A stretch of 64,000 nt of DNA from Epiperipatus broadwayi. Taxonomy: Eukaryota > Onychophora > Udeonychophora > Euonychophora > Peripatidae. The notes below the pieces were generated by a model that saw nothing but the letters and a program-made list of their open reading frames with translations, was not told the origin of the DNA and did no database searches. The stretch spans positions 4,129,649 through 4,193,648 of the forward strand of contig JAQFVV010000049.1 in assembly GCA_028023455.1 (NCBI GenBank), written 5' to 3'. A program made the position numbers and the translations under genes. Below are positions 23,200 through 36,239 of this stretch, one piece after another; position 1 is the first letter of the stretch; each line of letters begins with the position of its first letter.

Positions 23200-24320
23200 G
23201 TTTACTTTATATTAATTATTTGGAGAGGAAATTATTATTAAAAAGAATCGTTTATATTTAAAGTTATTTGTTAGATATGTGGATTATTGTTTGGTTATAG
23301 TTGAGAATGGCAAATTGAAGGAATTGGTAAATGAGTTTAATTAATTTTGATCCTTCTATAGAATACGTGGTAGGAGGGGGTTAGATTTTGTTAAGTTAAA
23401 TTTTTTAGATATTTTCGTGATTAGAAATGTAAAGACTAATTGTTTAGTATGTAGTCATTATGTTAAAAGTAAAGAATTAAATGCCTATAATTAAACCTGA
23501 TAACTATCAGTCTGTATCTCATAAAGTAGCTGCTTTAAGAAATTATTGCTATAGAAATAAGAAATTAAATAATTCTAGTGGGATAGCTTTGTTTCAGAAA
23601 GGTCAATTTTATAAAGATTATTTGAGTGTTGACTACATTTGATAAATTTGTTAAAAGTATTTTTTAAAAAAAAATATTTGTAAGAATGTAAAAAGGATTA
23701 AAAAAAATATGATTTTATTTCTTTGCCATTTAAATTGTCTTCATATAAAATTGTATGTAAAAATAGTAATTTGTTTGGTAATAAAAAAATTGTTTGGAAA
23801 AGAGGTATTATTTTGAATACTAGAAAGGACATTTTTGATAGGAAGACTATTCCTGGTGTAGTGTATTTTATCCCTTGTTTTGTAAGAAGGTTTATATAGG
23901 TCAGAGCAGTTTGAGCTTAAATGAAAGAGTAAAGGTTCATAAAAATAGGATTAGAAATAAATAACTTAGTTCTACTTTGTATGTCCATGAAAAAATTCAG
24001 GCCATACTATTAATTTTGATGAAGCTAAGGTTGTCTTTTTTGAGAGAAATGAAATAAAAAGAAGAATTAAAGAATCTTTATTATTGAAAATTTATTATTC
24101 TGAAGCAATTAACTTATTTAAAAATTCTTTTAGTATTAAGAGTAGTTAAGAAGTAAATGGAATTGTGGGTAATGTTTAATATAAATATGGTGTTGTTTTG
24201 TAGTTCTTTACACTTGAGAAGTCTGCTTGTAGCAGTGAAGCCATTGGTTATGTTTTTAATTTTATTTCTTGGCTAGTCTGGTTGAGTTTTGGATTTGGGG
24301 TAATTTTAATTACATATATA
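23200..24320 (+). pseudogene. Penelope-like element remnant (RT C-terminus plus GIY-YIG)
   Basis: Plus-strand frames give RYVDYCLVIV (the catalytic RYVDD region of PLE reverse transcriptase, second Asp changed to Tyr) and then LNFLDIFVIRN. Next comes a Cys-less connector, GVVYFIPC...VYIGQ-like residues with frameshifts, FDEAKVVFFERNEIKRRIKE and a C-terminal INLFKNSF. Multiple stops and frameshifts show it is dead. The 3' tail (24140-24320, with GGAATTGTGGGTAATGTTTA) is the same as the arms of the palindrome at 54.2-54.7 kb. An intact PLE inserts by target-primed reverse transcription using this RT and endonuclease. Confidence 0.75.
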
Positions 24321-24323
24321 TAT

Positions 24324-24552
24324 TGTAACCAGTTGGCTTACATAGCAGATGCTAATATAGTGTGTGTGGATAAATATATATGTAAAATAAAGGAAAAGTA
24401 GAAATATAGTTATTTTTTTATATTTCCTAAAATAAAATAATAATAAGTAAAGGGTTAAATAATAACTCTAATTTAAAATAAAAATTGTTTTATAAATTAA
24501 ACTTTTAAAAGGTCTGAATAAATATAAATATTGAATATTATATATTATAAAA

Positions 24553-24598
<46 letters not shown>

Positions 24599-24638
24599 TA
24601 TATATTATTATTATTTTATTATTATTATATTATTATTA

Positions 24639-24675
<37 letters not shown>

Positions 24676-27611
24676 TGATTGTGAAATGTAAAAACACAAT
24701 ATTGTTTTCAAAATTTTTTAATTAATTAAAACATGTATATGTTTTCAAAGGGATTAGAGAGCTAAAAATAAAAACTCTGTTTTCAATCAAAGTGTTATTA
24801 TCACCTTAGATGATTTATAAAAGGTCTGATAACAAAATTAGCTCCAGTCTGGGTAATGATTTTTGAAGAGAACAGTCTGGATAGTGATTTTTGAAGAGAA
24901 CAGTCTGAATTGTAGTTTTTTGTAAGAGCTGAACAGAACAGCTTGGCTACTAAAACTTTTTGAATAAGTGGCAGAAATTAGCTAACCAAAATGGATAGCT
25001 GCAGTTTGTTGTTAGCTGTAGTAGAGAGTTGGCAGACTAGTTACCATAAACTGATGTAGCTGAAGGCAAGATAATAGACTGTTTTCCTTATCAGGAGTTT
25101 GAATTCACATGGAAAAAATTACCCACTTTTTTGATGCTGAAATTCATAGCCTTAAATGTGGAGGACAGTTGCTTGCCTGAAATCTATCAAACCAAGACAG
25201 CTGCTTGCCTGAAATAATCCTCAGACCAACTACAGATCAAGATTTTACATGGATTGCAACAAACATTGATTATATTTTCTAATGGACCAAAAGAACCAGT
25301 TTGCTAAATGAATGATTATATATATGCTGATGTATCTAAAGGCAGAGAAGAACAGATAAAAATATATACAGCTGTGGTGAGTAAAGTTATATATGATAAC
25401 GAACTTTTAAATAATTTCTTTAGTAAAATTACATTTTGAAAGTGATGCGTGAATTTGTATTTTTTATGTTTATGGTGGATGTGTAGTTGAGCAGAGCTGT
25501 CTGGATGCAGTGTGTTCATGATGCTCTGAAGTATATTCTCGGCACTGTCTAGATTTAGATATTGAGCTCCCAGAGTAGTCCAGCAGTGTATAAGTAGGCC
25601 TCATGAATAGGCCTTGGTCTCATGAATAGACCTCATCTATACCCCTAAGTCTCACAGAGATGAGCAGGGTTGGCACAATGCCTCTTATTTTTTTTCTGGA
25701 TATTACTCTTTGAGGATGATCTGTCTAGATACTTAGAAGGGGCAGTGTTTAAAAATGAGGTATTTTCTTGTGAAGTCATGGAGCTTTGTGTACTGATAGT
25801 CCGGCTTGGCTCTCTGCTTATCATGGCATGGTGAGCTGCAGTTCATGTATTCACCTTTACTATCTCACCTTGCCTACTTCATCAGCATTAACTAATCAAG
25901 CAGAAAGACATTTTAAAATTTATATATTTTTTTGATTCTATAAAACGATATTAACTTTCATTTATTAAAAAGAAAAAAGAAACATTTTAAAAGTGAGGCA
26001 AACAAGCAAATAACTTTGCATGGATCTACAAAATTAAAAAAGTAAAGAATTGATGATTCAATAATTTAATTTAAAAACATTGATAATTAATCAACAAATA
26101 CCTGTCAAAAATTGACTATACTTTTTTTTAAGAAAAAAAAAGAGAACTTTTAAATTGAAACTAATTTTAAATGATATATTTTGTTTATACACACGTATAT
26201 GTGTGAAATTTGTGTTTTCCAAGTGAATTAATTATGAAAAAATATAATATTATTATAACAAATTAAAATATGTAACTTTTTGTCAGTGTGCGAATACACG
26301 CACACACATATGTAAAATTTTTAAACATTTATAGTATTTTTTTTATATACAACTGTAAAAGGTTATTTTATATGACAATTGTAATATAAGTCAATTGTAC
26401 TGCATATTTGCGTGCACGCATATATGTCAATGGTTGTCAAATAGGACATATATGCAAATTTTAATCATTTTTTGTTATTATTGAATACCAATTGAAATAC
26501 ATTAATTTTATGTTATAAATTGCACATCTGTGTGCACATATAGGTAAATCCATGTAACAATTTGAATTTTGACTAGTAATTATGTAAGTCACAAATGTAA
26601 TAATTATTTTATGTTTAATTGAAATGTCTTCATCCTATGTTATAAAACGCATGTCTGTGTATGGATATATGTATGCGTTTATAGATACCCATTAAGAAAT
26701 AATGCAATTAATGCAATAACTTGAATTTTGTAGTAATCTTGTAAATTTTAGTGTGTATATAATTATATATACTTTTCAAAATCAGAACCCTTATAAAGAC
26801 CTTAATCATTAATTTTTTTGTTAATAATAAACTTGTATTTAATTGTTAAAAATGGTTTCCATCATCTCTTGGTCACATACAGTAATAGAGCTTGTGTTCT
26901 CTAAGCTAGATTCAAGCATGGGATGAATATATAAATGAGGATGTGTATTTAGTGTTTTGGGGCATCCAGAGATGATCAATCATCATCCTGGTTGGTGCAA
27001 AAGAGGATACTCTTTAAAGCCCATGCACTATATTTTATTTTAGTTTAGTCTTGTTAAAAAAATTTAAGTTTATAGTTGGCTAGTACAAGTGGCCAGAGCA
27101 TTGATGATGATCAGCATGTTTTAAATGTCCCAGCATTATTGTTTTGATTTATGATTATTGTGTATTTTAATGGATGGGCATCCAAGTTATGTTTAAATAA
27201 TTGCCCAAAGTGGCAAAGGCTTAATAGTTAGCCTGGTCTACAAAAGACCCATTTCCAATCCAGTCACAAGGTGGACTGTTGATTTTATTCTGATTTATTG
27301 TGCTGATTTATTATATTATGGACCATTCATGATGAGTGATTATTTATTTTGAGTATTAGTATTACTTGTAATTACTTTTTGATAATACTGGTTGATATAT
27401 GATTGATAAATAATTATGCTTTTAGTTGCTCTTCTGAGCTGGCTTCTGATCTCGCAATGATCTCTTGGAGATGTTCTAATCTCATACTCTTTTATCTTTA
27501 AATATTTACTTATAGATAATTTTGTAAATTTTATTTTGGATGAATTGGCAGTGTTGATGATTTGCCATCACCCCATTTCCCCCCACTTCTCGATCAGCCC
27601 ATCCCGTTATA
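24324..27611 (+). repeat. Probable solo LTR C (3.3 kb)
   Basis: Starts TGTAACCAGTTGG and ends CCGTTATA (a decayed TTACA), with ATAT on both sides (24320-24323, 27612-27615). It aligns along its length with 38912-42130. The middle (25439-25912) is the module that also follows the 500-aa ORF of the element at 1.4-7.0 kb. It holds a long (AT)n/(ATT)n tract at 24560-24675. No conserved ORF is present. Confidence 0.7.
24560..24675. repeat. (AT)n and (ATT)n microsatellite
   Basis: A run of AT dinucleotides is followed by ATT trinucleotides. It lies at the same position within LTR C as the (ATT)n tract in LTR D. Confidence 0.95.
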
Positions 27612-28640
27612 ATATATATATATATCATTATTTTCAAAAATCAACTTTCTTTAATATCAAATGATGTCTTCATGAGATTGATAGTCTCAAATTCAAAAAT
27701 TGTTATCATCAATATTTCTTTTATTCTTCTTTTCAATTCACTCATAAAATATTATTTGACAATGGAGAGGTTATCTTTTATGAAAAAATATGAAGAGTAA
27801 AAGAAACTGATGATAAAAAGTTTTTGATGTTGGTTTTTGAAGGGAATGATGGGAAGGATATTTTGTTATATATATATATAAGTTGTATGTTTAGTTGAAT
27901 TTCACTTGAAAATATCTATTTGTTAATAGATGAAACCATGGTTGTAGAATAATTTTAGTAAAATTTTTTTTTTTTTCTGGCAAGTATTGCAATGTTATAT
28001 GAATTTCTATTTTATTTGTACAAATATAATAAACAATTTAATAAATAATAATATAATCAGTAAGAAATTATCTTACAATATATTCTAAAATAGTTTATTT
28101 GTTTATATTATTTAAGGGTGATAATTCCTTACCATTTTATTATGTTAGGATTATGATACTATATGGTATCAAAAGTACTTAGCTTTAAATAAATTCTTTC
28201 ATATTTCAAACCCAAACCTGTTTAGTTGTTAAATGTTTTAACATTTGCTTATTCATTATACAAATTTTCAAAATGAATATTTTACAAATAAAACATTAAT
28301 CAATAATTATTTCAATCATCTAGAATTAATTGTTAAATATCTTTAGAAAAAATCAAACTTAAATACATTTAACTGCTACTAACTTACATGAGTTAGTATA
28401 TTCATTAATCAGCAATAATTCTGTCATAACTAGATTAATAAATTTAGAATGACTGTCTAATCAAGAGACTTAACCCATCAAATGCAACAGTGAGTAGCAA
28501 ATTTATGTACTTATCTATGAAGGTTTCTCGCATTTATCCATTTTGTTTAAATACAAGGTTATATGTGATTTCCAAACATTAAAAATTATAACAATACACG
28601 GACTTTTGGAATTATTTGTCATTATTATGTGATTATATTC
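27612..28640. other. Interval with an inverted copy of a PLE-flanking repeat
   Basis: 27890-27975 is a reverse-complement match to 22925-22990, including the uninterrupted form of the site where the tRNA-SINE inserted. An acceptor-like tract before 28149 opens a short DYDTIWYQKYLALNKF frame. A GTGAGT donor-like site follows a NDCLIKRLNPSNAT frame at 28448-28489. The two cannot be joined in phase, so neither is called as an exon. Confidence 0.4.
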
Positions 28641-30740
28641 TCTAAATTTTCTTCTCCCCCCCCCCCTTTGTGTACAATATTCTTAACTTTTCCCATTTAA
28701 CTTATGTTAATTGGTACATGCATAGAGTACTTCTTTAGAACCCCCCCCCTTTTTTTTTTTTTTTCTTTGAATATTACTACTGTTCTTTTAATTAGATAGC
28801 TGGTTTCAATCATGTATGACCTTTGACATTTGTGTAATATTTTATCAATGTAGTTTTTGTTTTTCAGCATTTTCAGATTGGATTTTGCAAAGATTAATAT
28901 TTTTTCTAGTGTATTATGGTTTTGAAAAGCTAATTTAATATTAAACTGCACACAGATTTTTAAATTTTTTCTATTATTCTTGATAGATAAGGATATTTTA
29001 TTGTACTTATAATTATTGTTATGCTATTTTTTATTTGCGAATTAAGGTTTTCTTAAAGATAGTTAATGGAAAAACATTCTTCGTGAGTATTTCTACTATG
29101 AAAAACATTTTTCTTTCAAGTCAGTATTTTCTGAACAAATTTTTTTATTCAATTCCTCTATTCCATATTAATATAATTATATTTTTTATAATCTATAATA
29201 TTAATAAGCCATGAGCTTTGCAGATGTCACTATATAAATGAATACTCCCACTTTTTCAAACACAAGATAAAGTCTTTAAAAAAATATAGAATGAATCCAC
29301 CTATATTTTCGACCCAACCGTATATGTATGGGCAAATCTGAAGTGTTTGAAATGAAGAGCATCATTCATTTATGTAGTAAAAAAGTAATTTAAAGTGATC
29401 AATTAATAACTTCACATTCTTCATTTCAAACACTTCAGATTTGCCCATACATATACGGTTGGGTCGAAAATATAGGTGGATTCATTCTATATTTTCTTAA
29501 AGACTTTATCTTGTGTTTGAAAAAGTGGGAGTATTCATTTATATAGTGACATCTGCAAAGCGCATGTGTATTAGCTTATTGGCTTATTAATATTATAGAT
29601 TACAAAAAAAAAAACATCGCACTATATAAAAAAATAAACGTCTTGTTCTATTTTTTGTGTTTTTGTCATAATTCAATGTTTATATTAAGTATATTTTATG
29701 TACATAAGTTTTCTAAAGACTATTGTTTTAATTTTGTCACAATGCAGTCTTGACACAAGGACATCTAAGAATACCAATTTTTGTTCATTTTCTACTTCTA
29801 TTATGTGCACTAGAGGGTTGTAGTAGTGCTTCATGATATAAAAATACAACAAATAAAACACTGACATTGCAAAAACAGCCTTTAGGTAAATATGAAATAT
29901 GGAGTAGCATTTATGGAATGTAAATGCTTTGGATCAGTGATGATAGTGGTTAACCCAGTTATCTCTTGATTTTGTTAGATAAATTTTATGTTATGGTGAA
30001 AGTACATTGTAGTTATGCATTATGTTAAGAGTTTCAACTATACTATTAATAAGATGAGTTGTTATAGCTTGTAAGCTTTATCTTTTTCTTACAATAGACA
30101 ATTCTTCATCAAGTGGTCAACTGTAAATAAGATTTCTATATCAATGTTTACAATATGACAATTTTATATTCTTGATTAATGCCACAAAGTATTTAAAACC
30201 TCGTACAAATGTCTGTATCTTGTATGTCAAAGACTGGGAACATTAACAAAAAGTTTTAACACATTTTGATTTAGTGAATTTCTAGTAGTGACAATAGATC
30301 TTGATAGATCATGTTCCTAAGTAGATCATAAATATGTGGAATTTTGCTGAAATATTAATATATCTTTCTAAATTAGTAACGTACCTCCAATGTTTTCTTA
30401 GTAATAAATATAACATTATTTCTGAAACCTATGTAGGACTTTTTGCCATCTTTTTTATTGCTGTGCTGTGAGGAACTTTTTTATTTTGTTAACATAATCA
30501 GTATTATACATTACAACTCCTTCATTGTCTTTGTTAATAGAAAAAATAATTATAGATTTGTTTCAGTTGAGAGATTTTGTAACTTTTTTTTCAATACATG
30601 TAATGTATGCCAGGTGTTTTTTTTATGGTCCAGTGTAATTCTAAATGTTTTTAAGAGGCAATTATTGAGTCACTTTCTCAGTTGCTGCCATTTGACCAAA
30701 TAAATGGATATTAGATGATGTGAATACAAGATAAATTTGT
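28640..30740 (-). pseudogene. Penelope-like element remnant, minus strand
   Basis: Minus-strand fragments occur in PLE order. About 30560-30460 reads NKDNEGVVMYNTDYVNK, matching the ADKGN-VV-DYxxK region of the PLE reverse transcriptase. 29867-29685 reads EQKLVFLDVLVSRL then IVFRK (the kLpFLDVLV...VYRK signature). 28951-28697 reads LAFQNHNTLEKILIFAKS, the connector between RT and GIY-YIG. Stops separate the fragments. A fold-back element interrupts the copy at 29189-29602. The two open frames of 60 and 84 codons here are surviving pieces, not genes. Confidence 0.65.
29189..29602. mobile_element. Fold-back MITE-like element
   Basis: Nearly perfect inverted arms of about 170 bp (29189-29359 and 29418-29602) meet at a 58-bp spacer. 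The outer ends read TAATCTATAATATTAATAAG and its complement. Very few differences separate the arms, implying recent origin or arm homogenisation. It carries no coding capacity and sits inside a minus-strand PLE remnant. Target duplication not resolved. Confidence 0.8.
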
Positions 30741-30749
30741 TTAAAAATA

Positions 30750-32090
30750 AAGCTACAATGGTTTTTGATGTAGCTTATTACAAACATCATGTAGGTGATA
30801 GAATGACCACAACTAAAGAAATCATTCAAAAATTACCTCTAAAAGAAGCAACAGAATTATATTGAAAAATGAGATGCCATTAACCCTAAGTTAAACATTT
30901 CTTATGTTAAGTTGTAAACTATTAAATGTTTCAAATTACAGAAATCTATAATTAAGCTTTCAGCTGACAAAGATAATATGAAAGTTGCTATGGATATTAC
31001 AGATTGAGATAATAAAATAAGAGAACTTTTCACAACAAGCCAATACATAATGGTGACAAAAAAGTATTTCTATTAGCTATAAATGCAAAGTTACAAGCAT
31101 TAGTCAGAAAGCATCACAGGTGTTTTAATTATTTACAAGAAATGCATTAACATTTTATTTCAGCTTATGGGCTACCTAAAATCTATAAGTAAACATGTTT
31201 CATAAAAACCTAACATTGTCAAGATTTCTTCTTAATTTTATAATTCTTTGAAATACAAGGCAATGTTTTTTTAGCAGATATTCTAAACATTTTGTAACAT
31301 TTATCAAAAATATATAAATTGAAAAACTGGCATATTGGTAAATGCTAAGATGGAACATTTATTCATAAATGTACTCTTAATAAAGCATTTCTATTATAAG
31401 GACAAAATATAAATCTTACAACAAAATCAAAGACTAGCTGTAAGTTTATAGCTATCATCTCAAATCAGTAACATTTATATAAAGGAACTTGAAATCACAA
31501 TCATAAATATTCTATCTCTGCCTAAAATTGATTTTTCTATATAAATAATGCACTTATTATATGTCACATGGTAAAACATTACAAAAATTCTGGATATACA
31601 TCAATAACACATTAGCTTCAATTCTCATTCAATTCAATAGAATTAGAAAAGAATAAAAATTGACAATCTGTAGATGTTTTATGACAAATTGCCTTCATGG
31701 CAAAATCAAAACAATCTATAGAAAATTTAGTCACATAAGTAAATGGTTAGCATATACATCCAATTATGACAACATGCAAAATTGAAGTTATATTAAAAGA
31801 ACTAAAAAAAACTTTCTTTAAAACCTGTGATTTGGAAAAAGAGAAATCTTTCATAAACAAAACCCTCACAAAGAATGGTTCTCCATTAATTGTCATTGAA
31901 AAAGTCTTAGACAACACATAGAAGCACTGGAAAGAGTCAATTATAGATATTCTACTGTAATTGTATACAGAAGAGATAGAAAATTAACTAAAAAAGCATG
32001 AAATCAATATAAGAACAGTTTAACAAATTCCTAGCCCACTACAAGAAATACTAATTTTTACAAAACTCTAATTGGGAATGTTATAAATAA
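30750..32090 (+). pseudogene. Penelope-like element remnant, plus strand
   Basis: Plus-strand frames read LSADKDNMKVAMDITD (the ADKGN region, about 30965-31015) and later SAYGLPKIYK (the yGLPKIHK motif of PLE reverse transcriptase, about 31160-31190). Many stops and frameshifts lie in between. Downstream peptides are too decayed to place. It is head-to-head with the minus-strand copy at 28.6-30.7 kb, with the 5' ends meeting near 30.74 kb. Confidence 0.55.
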
Positions 32091-32093
32091 AAT

Positions 32094-32178
32094 ATCTCTC
32101 TACAAAATGACTTAAGAATGTGGCAATATATATATATCTCTCTACAAAATGACTTAAGAATGTGGCAATATATATATA
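32094..32178. repeat. Perfect 42-bp tandem duplication
   Basis: TCTCTCTACAAAATGACTTA and the following (AT)n recur twice in tandem, each unit ending ATATATATA. A recent duplication, or a target duplication around an excised element, is possible. 32179-32807 shows only AT-rich sequence with no gene found. Confidence 0.85.
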
Positions 32179-32807
32179 TCTTCAACTTCATTAAACTAAT
32201 TATTTTAACTTTTTCTTCCTGTTTTAAACAATTCATAAAATAAGATATAGTGTTTTAGTATTCAATATAAACTTAAAATAATTAATATATAGTCTAAATA
32301 GTTTCTTTTAGATGTAAAACTTACTAAGCAAGATAACTGTAGTTTATTTTCTTCACAATTGGACGTAAAAAACAGTTTGTATGTGACTATAATATACTTT
32401 AGCAATCTCAGTTTTGCAATTGGAATAAGCTTTTTTCATTTTAACCAGATTTACTCAAAATAACATGCTATATTTTTCAGATGTCCAGATTAGATCAGGA
32501 GATAATAGGATTTTTCTCCATTTATTTAATAAGCATAATGGTCTGATGTGGTTTTCATAAAGTGAGAATCCAGCCTGAATGCCATAAGAAAAAAAAGATT
32601 TTATGAAAGTTTTACTTCTTTCTATTTTTTATTTATTCTGATAACACTTTATTTAATTGCCTGAAAAATTTTTGTTTTAAATCTCTTATCTAAATGCATT
32701 ATTTGACAAAAGAGTTTTAAATATACTTTTCTTTAAAAATTTTTAAAAATCTTTCACTCATGTAGGAAACCACATTGCTGATTTTACTTATTTCAGTATA
32801 TATATAT

Positions 32808-34390
32808 TGAACCAGATCCCCCAAATAATAGCCATACTATCTAGGTTTGAATACCTTTTTATAACTTTTTGTAATTTAAACTTTAATAAGTTTAACATTT
32901 ACTTTAATACTATGGGAATGGACCAGCCCTTCAAGCAGAGAAGTAGAATACCATGAATGATCAATGGTACCTATAACCAGATCATAGCTATACAAAGCAT
33001 AACATATGATCATATTTCCAGGCTATAGCACTTCTGGACTGTGCATTTTATTTGTTTTGAGAATAAACTCATGTGCCATCTGAATATTCTTAAATCAGAG
33101 GCCAGCACATTCATTTAACACATAAAAAATAACTATACATTTAAATTACTAGTGATGCAATGACAAATGAGAGAGAGAGAGAGAAAATAGACAAAATAAC
33201 AATTAAGCAGACATTATTATTTAGTTATGCACACATATATTTGCCATAATATAACAAATTTTTCACAAAAATATCAATGATGACTTTAGGCTATGGTTAT
33301 AATAGTCCTTCATTAAAGTTCATTTCATTTAAAATCAAGTGTCTATTTAGTTATTTAAAGTAACTTTATCCAAGGCTTTCATTTGTGTATATTTTCCAAG
33401 TGGTTGGTCTTTTGATTCCATCATTGGATTCATGGCTTTCCTTTCAGGTTTCTGTCGAACAATGAGGAAGAGCATATGTGACAACTTCTATTTCACAATC
33501 TTGTCATTGATTCCAGGTAATAATTCAGGCAGGATAATTGATAACTGAGGTTTGAGGGATGAAGCCCTACCAAATACTTCTATGTCTTATGTGGTTTCTG
33601 AATTATGTAGACTGCAGCAGTAATGACTGATTTATTATGGCATTTAAAGTTCTCCAAAACTCTGAATCTGTATCCTTCTTAATTCTGTATAACTAAACGC
33701 TGAATAGAATAAATAATATGAACCTGACTGTATAGCAATAACACTAACAGCAATCCCAACTGTATATAATAAACCTGACTGAATTACAGACTGCATCCCC
33801 AATTGATTTACAGAATTAAGAGTAGAATGCATTACAGATCGCAGACCTGACTGAATTACAGATTGCAGCCTTGACTGATTTACAGACTTAAGAGTAGAAT
33901 GAATTACAGATCACAGATCCAAATAAATTCCAGATTGCAGCCTGACTAAATAACAATAGGCCATAGTGACTTTATATACTTTTTCTCTCTCATTGTTTTA
34001 ATTCCTTATCATAATTTTTTAATTTTAATCATAACTTAAGTCTGTTTTTAATTATTTTTATATTTCATTAATCTAATTGATTTTTTACATTTCATATTAT
34101 CTAATCTTTTATTTAGATTAATCTACTATCTCATCAATAGTTTACTAAGTTTTTTAATTAATTCAGTTGTTAGTTTTAGCTTTTCTTTATCAGCCCATAA
34201 TCTTTTAAAACTAATTACATTTGCAAAAGTTTCCTTTTACAAACAAAATTTTATTCTGAGTTTTCATATTTATTTATTTTTAAAAAGGAGAAAATTTTTA
34301 TATCTTTTGATTTTAGATTATCCTTGGTTCTCTCAATACTAAAACTTTCTTTTAAAAGAAAATATAATGCAATCTTTTTTTTGATTTTTA
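32808..34390 (+). repeat. Long LTR-like unit, copy 1
   Basis: Starts TGAACCAGATCCCCC directly after (AT)n. It is homologous in the same orientation to 36240-37800, offset about 3.4 kb. It contains a 25-bp-type minisatellite (CTGAATTACAGATTGCAG units, about 33770-33940), whose minus-strand reading gives a spurious 62-codon frame. Layout in the first 400 bp resembles solo LTR A. Its far end may be near 36.16 kb, where GGGTCA is followed by a TGGCAC stretch that could be a decayed primer site. Confidence 0.5.
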
Positions 34391-36239
34391 CAAAACTACA
34401 TTTTAAACAAAAGAAAACTACCCTAAAAACATATTACATCCTTTTTATATTTTCATTTCTATTAATAATTTAATCATTTATTTTTAAATTATAAACATGA
34501 AATACTATAATATATGTTTGTTTTGTAACATATATCTTTCACTATGGTTACATTGTACTCCCTCAATTTGAATAGTAAAATGTGTCAATTTGACCCATTT
34601 TAACTTTAACATTTTATTTTTAACTTTTCCATTTGATTTCTTCACTTTTCATTTTTTATTTATTTAATAGTTTCTATAAAATAAGTGTCCAATTGCATAC
34701 AGATTAAGAAAAAATACAGAAAGTGATCTTTTTATGCTGTTTTATTTCACAGGTCATAATTTACATTGACTGGCAATGATTAGGTCATATGTGATAGCCA
34801 CAACATACAGCATGCATTTTTCCAATGTGTACAAAGAAGGTAAATGCCACAAATAGTAGACACATCTGGCTTATATTCTACTTACACCATAAAACAACAT
34901 TACTTTACCAAAGTGATGGAATTTCTCTACCATCAGATTAAATGAGCCCAGGACTTGCACCAATGGTTCTGCATCTTAAAAGATATGAGGCCACTGTGAA
35001 TGTCAGTATTCATCCATTAACCATTTGGCTTATGTTAAAACAAGATTTATTATAACTATGCTGGGATTTTTTCTCCCAGTAGTTTGAATGAGCCCAGAAC
35101 TTTCTCCCTTAGGACTGCATCCTAGAATATATGGGATCACTGTGAATGGCAGTATTCATCCATTGACTATTTGGGTTATGGGAAAATGAGATTTATTATA
35201 ACTATATAATGTTGAGAATTTTTTTCCCAATTAACTGATTTGCAGTTTATCTGGATCTATTTTCCAGGGTGCATATTTATTTTAGATAATGGACTGTGAT
35301 GACTTCTCCCAGCATGTCAGATGAGTCCAGAACTTTTCTACTGGATCCTCATCCTATTGGATGATCCTCCTGTTTATCATGTCCATTATGGGTTTTAAGT
35401 TCACAGAGCAATAGTCAACATTTAACCTCTATCAATATTTATCTTACTTCCCCCTACATAATTATATTTACCTACATACAATCTACACCTACATAAAAAT
35501 TATTTTGCACTATTTTATTTATTTTATTATAGATTTCATTTTATTTATTATATGCTTTATTCAATTTATTCTGTTAGATTTCATAAAAAAATTCTATTTA
35601 TTAAAGCTTTATTCAATTAATATACTTTTATTTTTGTCATTGTATATTTGATTTTCAAAAAATTCTTATTTTATTCTATTTATTTAATTCTATTTTATTT
35701 CCATTATTGATTCTTAAAACAAAACAAAAAACTTTATTTTATTTTATTTATTTTGCAATCTTTCCATTATTTTCTTCTATTTTTAAATCGAACGAAGTGT
35801 TCGACTAAATATTTAAATCAAATGAAGCATTCGAGTAACTCAAAAAAGAAAAACACACACCCTCCCAATTCTCTCTAATTTTCACTTGGCTATAAACAAT
35901 CCCAATAATGAATTTATTTATCTTTCTAGCCATTTTTTCTTTCTTCTTTTTAATTACATTATATTTTTAACTATTATTAACTATTTTGATTCTTAATATT
36001 TTAGTTTGTTTACTCTGGTCTATTTCTCTTCTTACATTGCTCAGCAATCTCACTTATATAAGTACACAATTTAGTGTTGATTTTGAAATTGAGATTCAAC
36101 TATTTTTTTAAAAATTTTAGTTACGATTTTACTTTTTTAACATTGATTATGCTGGGTCAATTTATGGCACTTGAGATCCCCACATTGGATGGCATTTGAA
36201 TTGGGTTCCCCTTGAATAATTTTACTGTTTAACTGAGTT
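34391..36239. repeat. Spacer between LTR-like copies, with about 150-bp tandem repeats
   Basis: Between about 34915 and 35380 a unit of roughly 150 bp is repeated about three times. Landmarks are AATGAGCCCAG, CAGTATTCATCCATT and AGATTTATTATAACTAT. The rest is AT-rich. No ORF or retroelement enzyme remnant was found, so if this is an LTR element its interior is lost or the unit is all LTR. Confidence 0.55.

Noticed and set aside
28149-28489. Two consecutive exons (DYDTIWYQ... and NDCLIKRL...)
   Set aside because: Acceptor or donor each looks fair, but no donor/acceptor combination joins them without a stop.
32094-32178. CRISPR-like direct repeats
   Set aside because: Two perfect tandem 42-bp units without spacers in an animal repeat landscape; simple tandem duplication.
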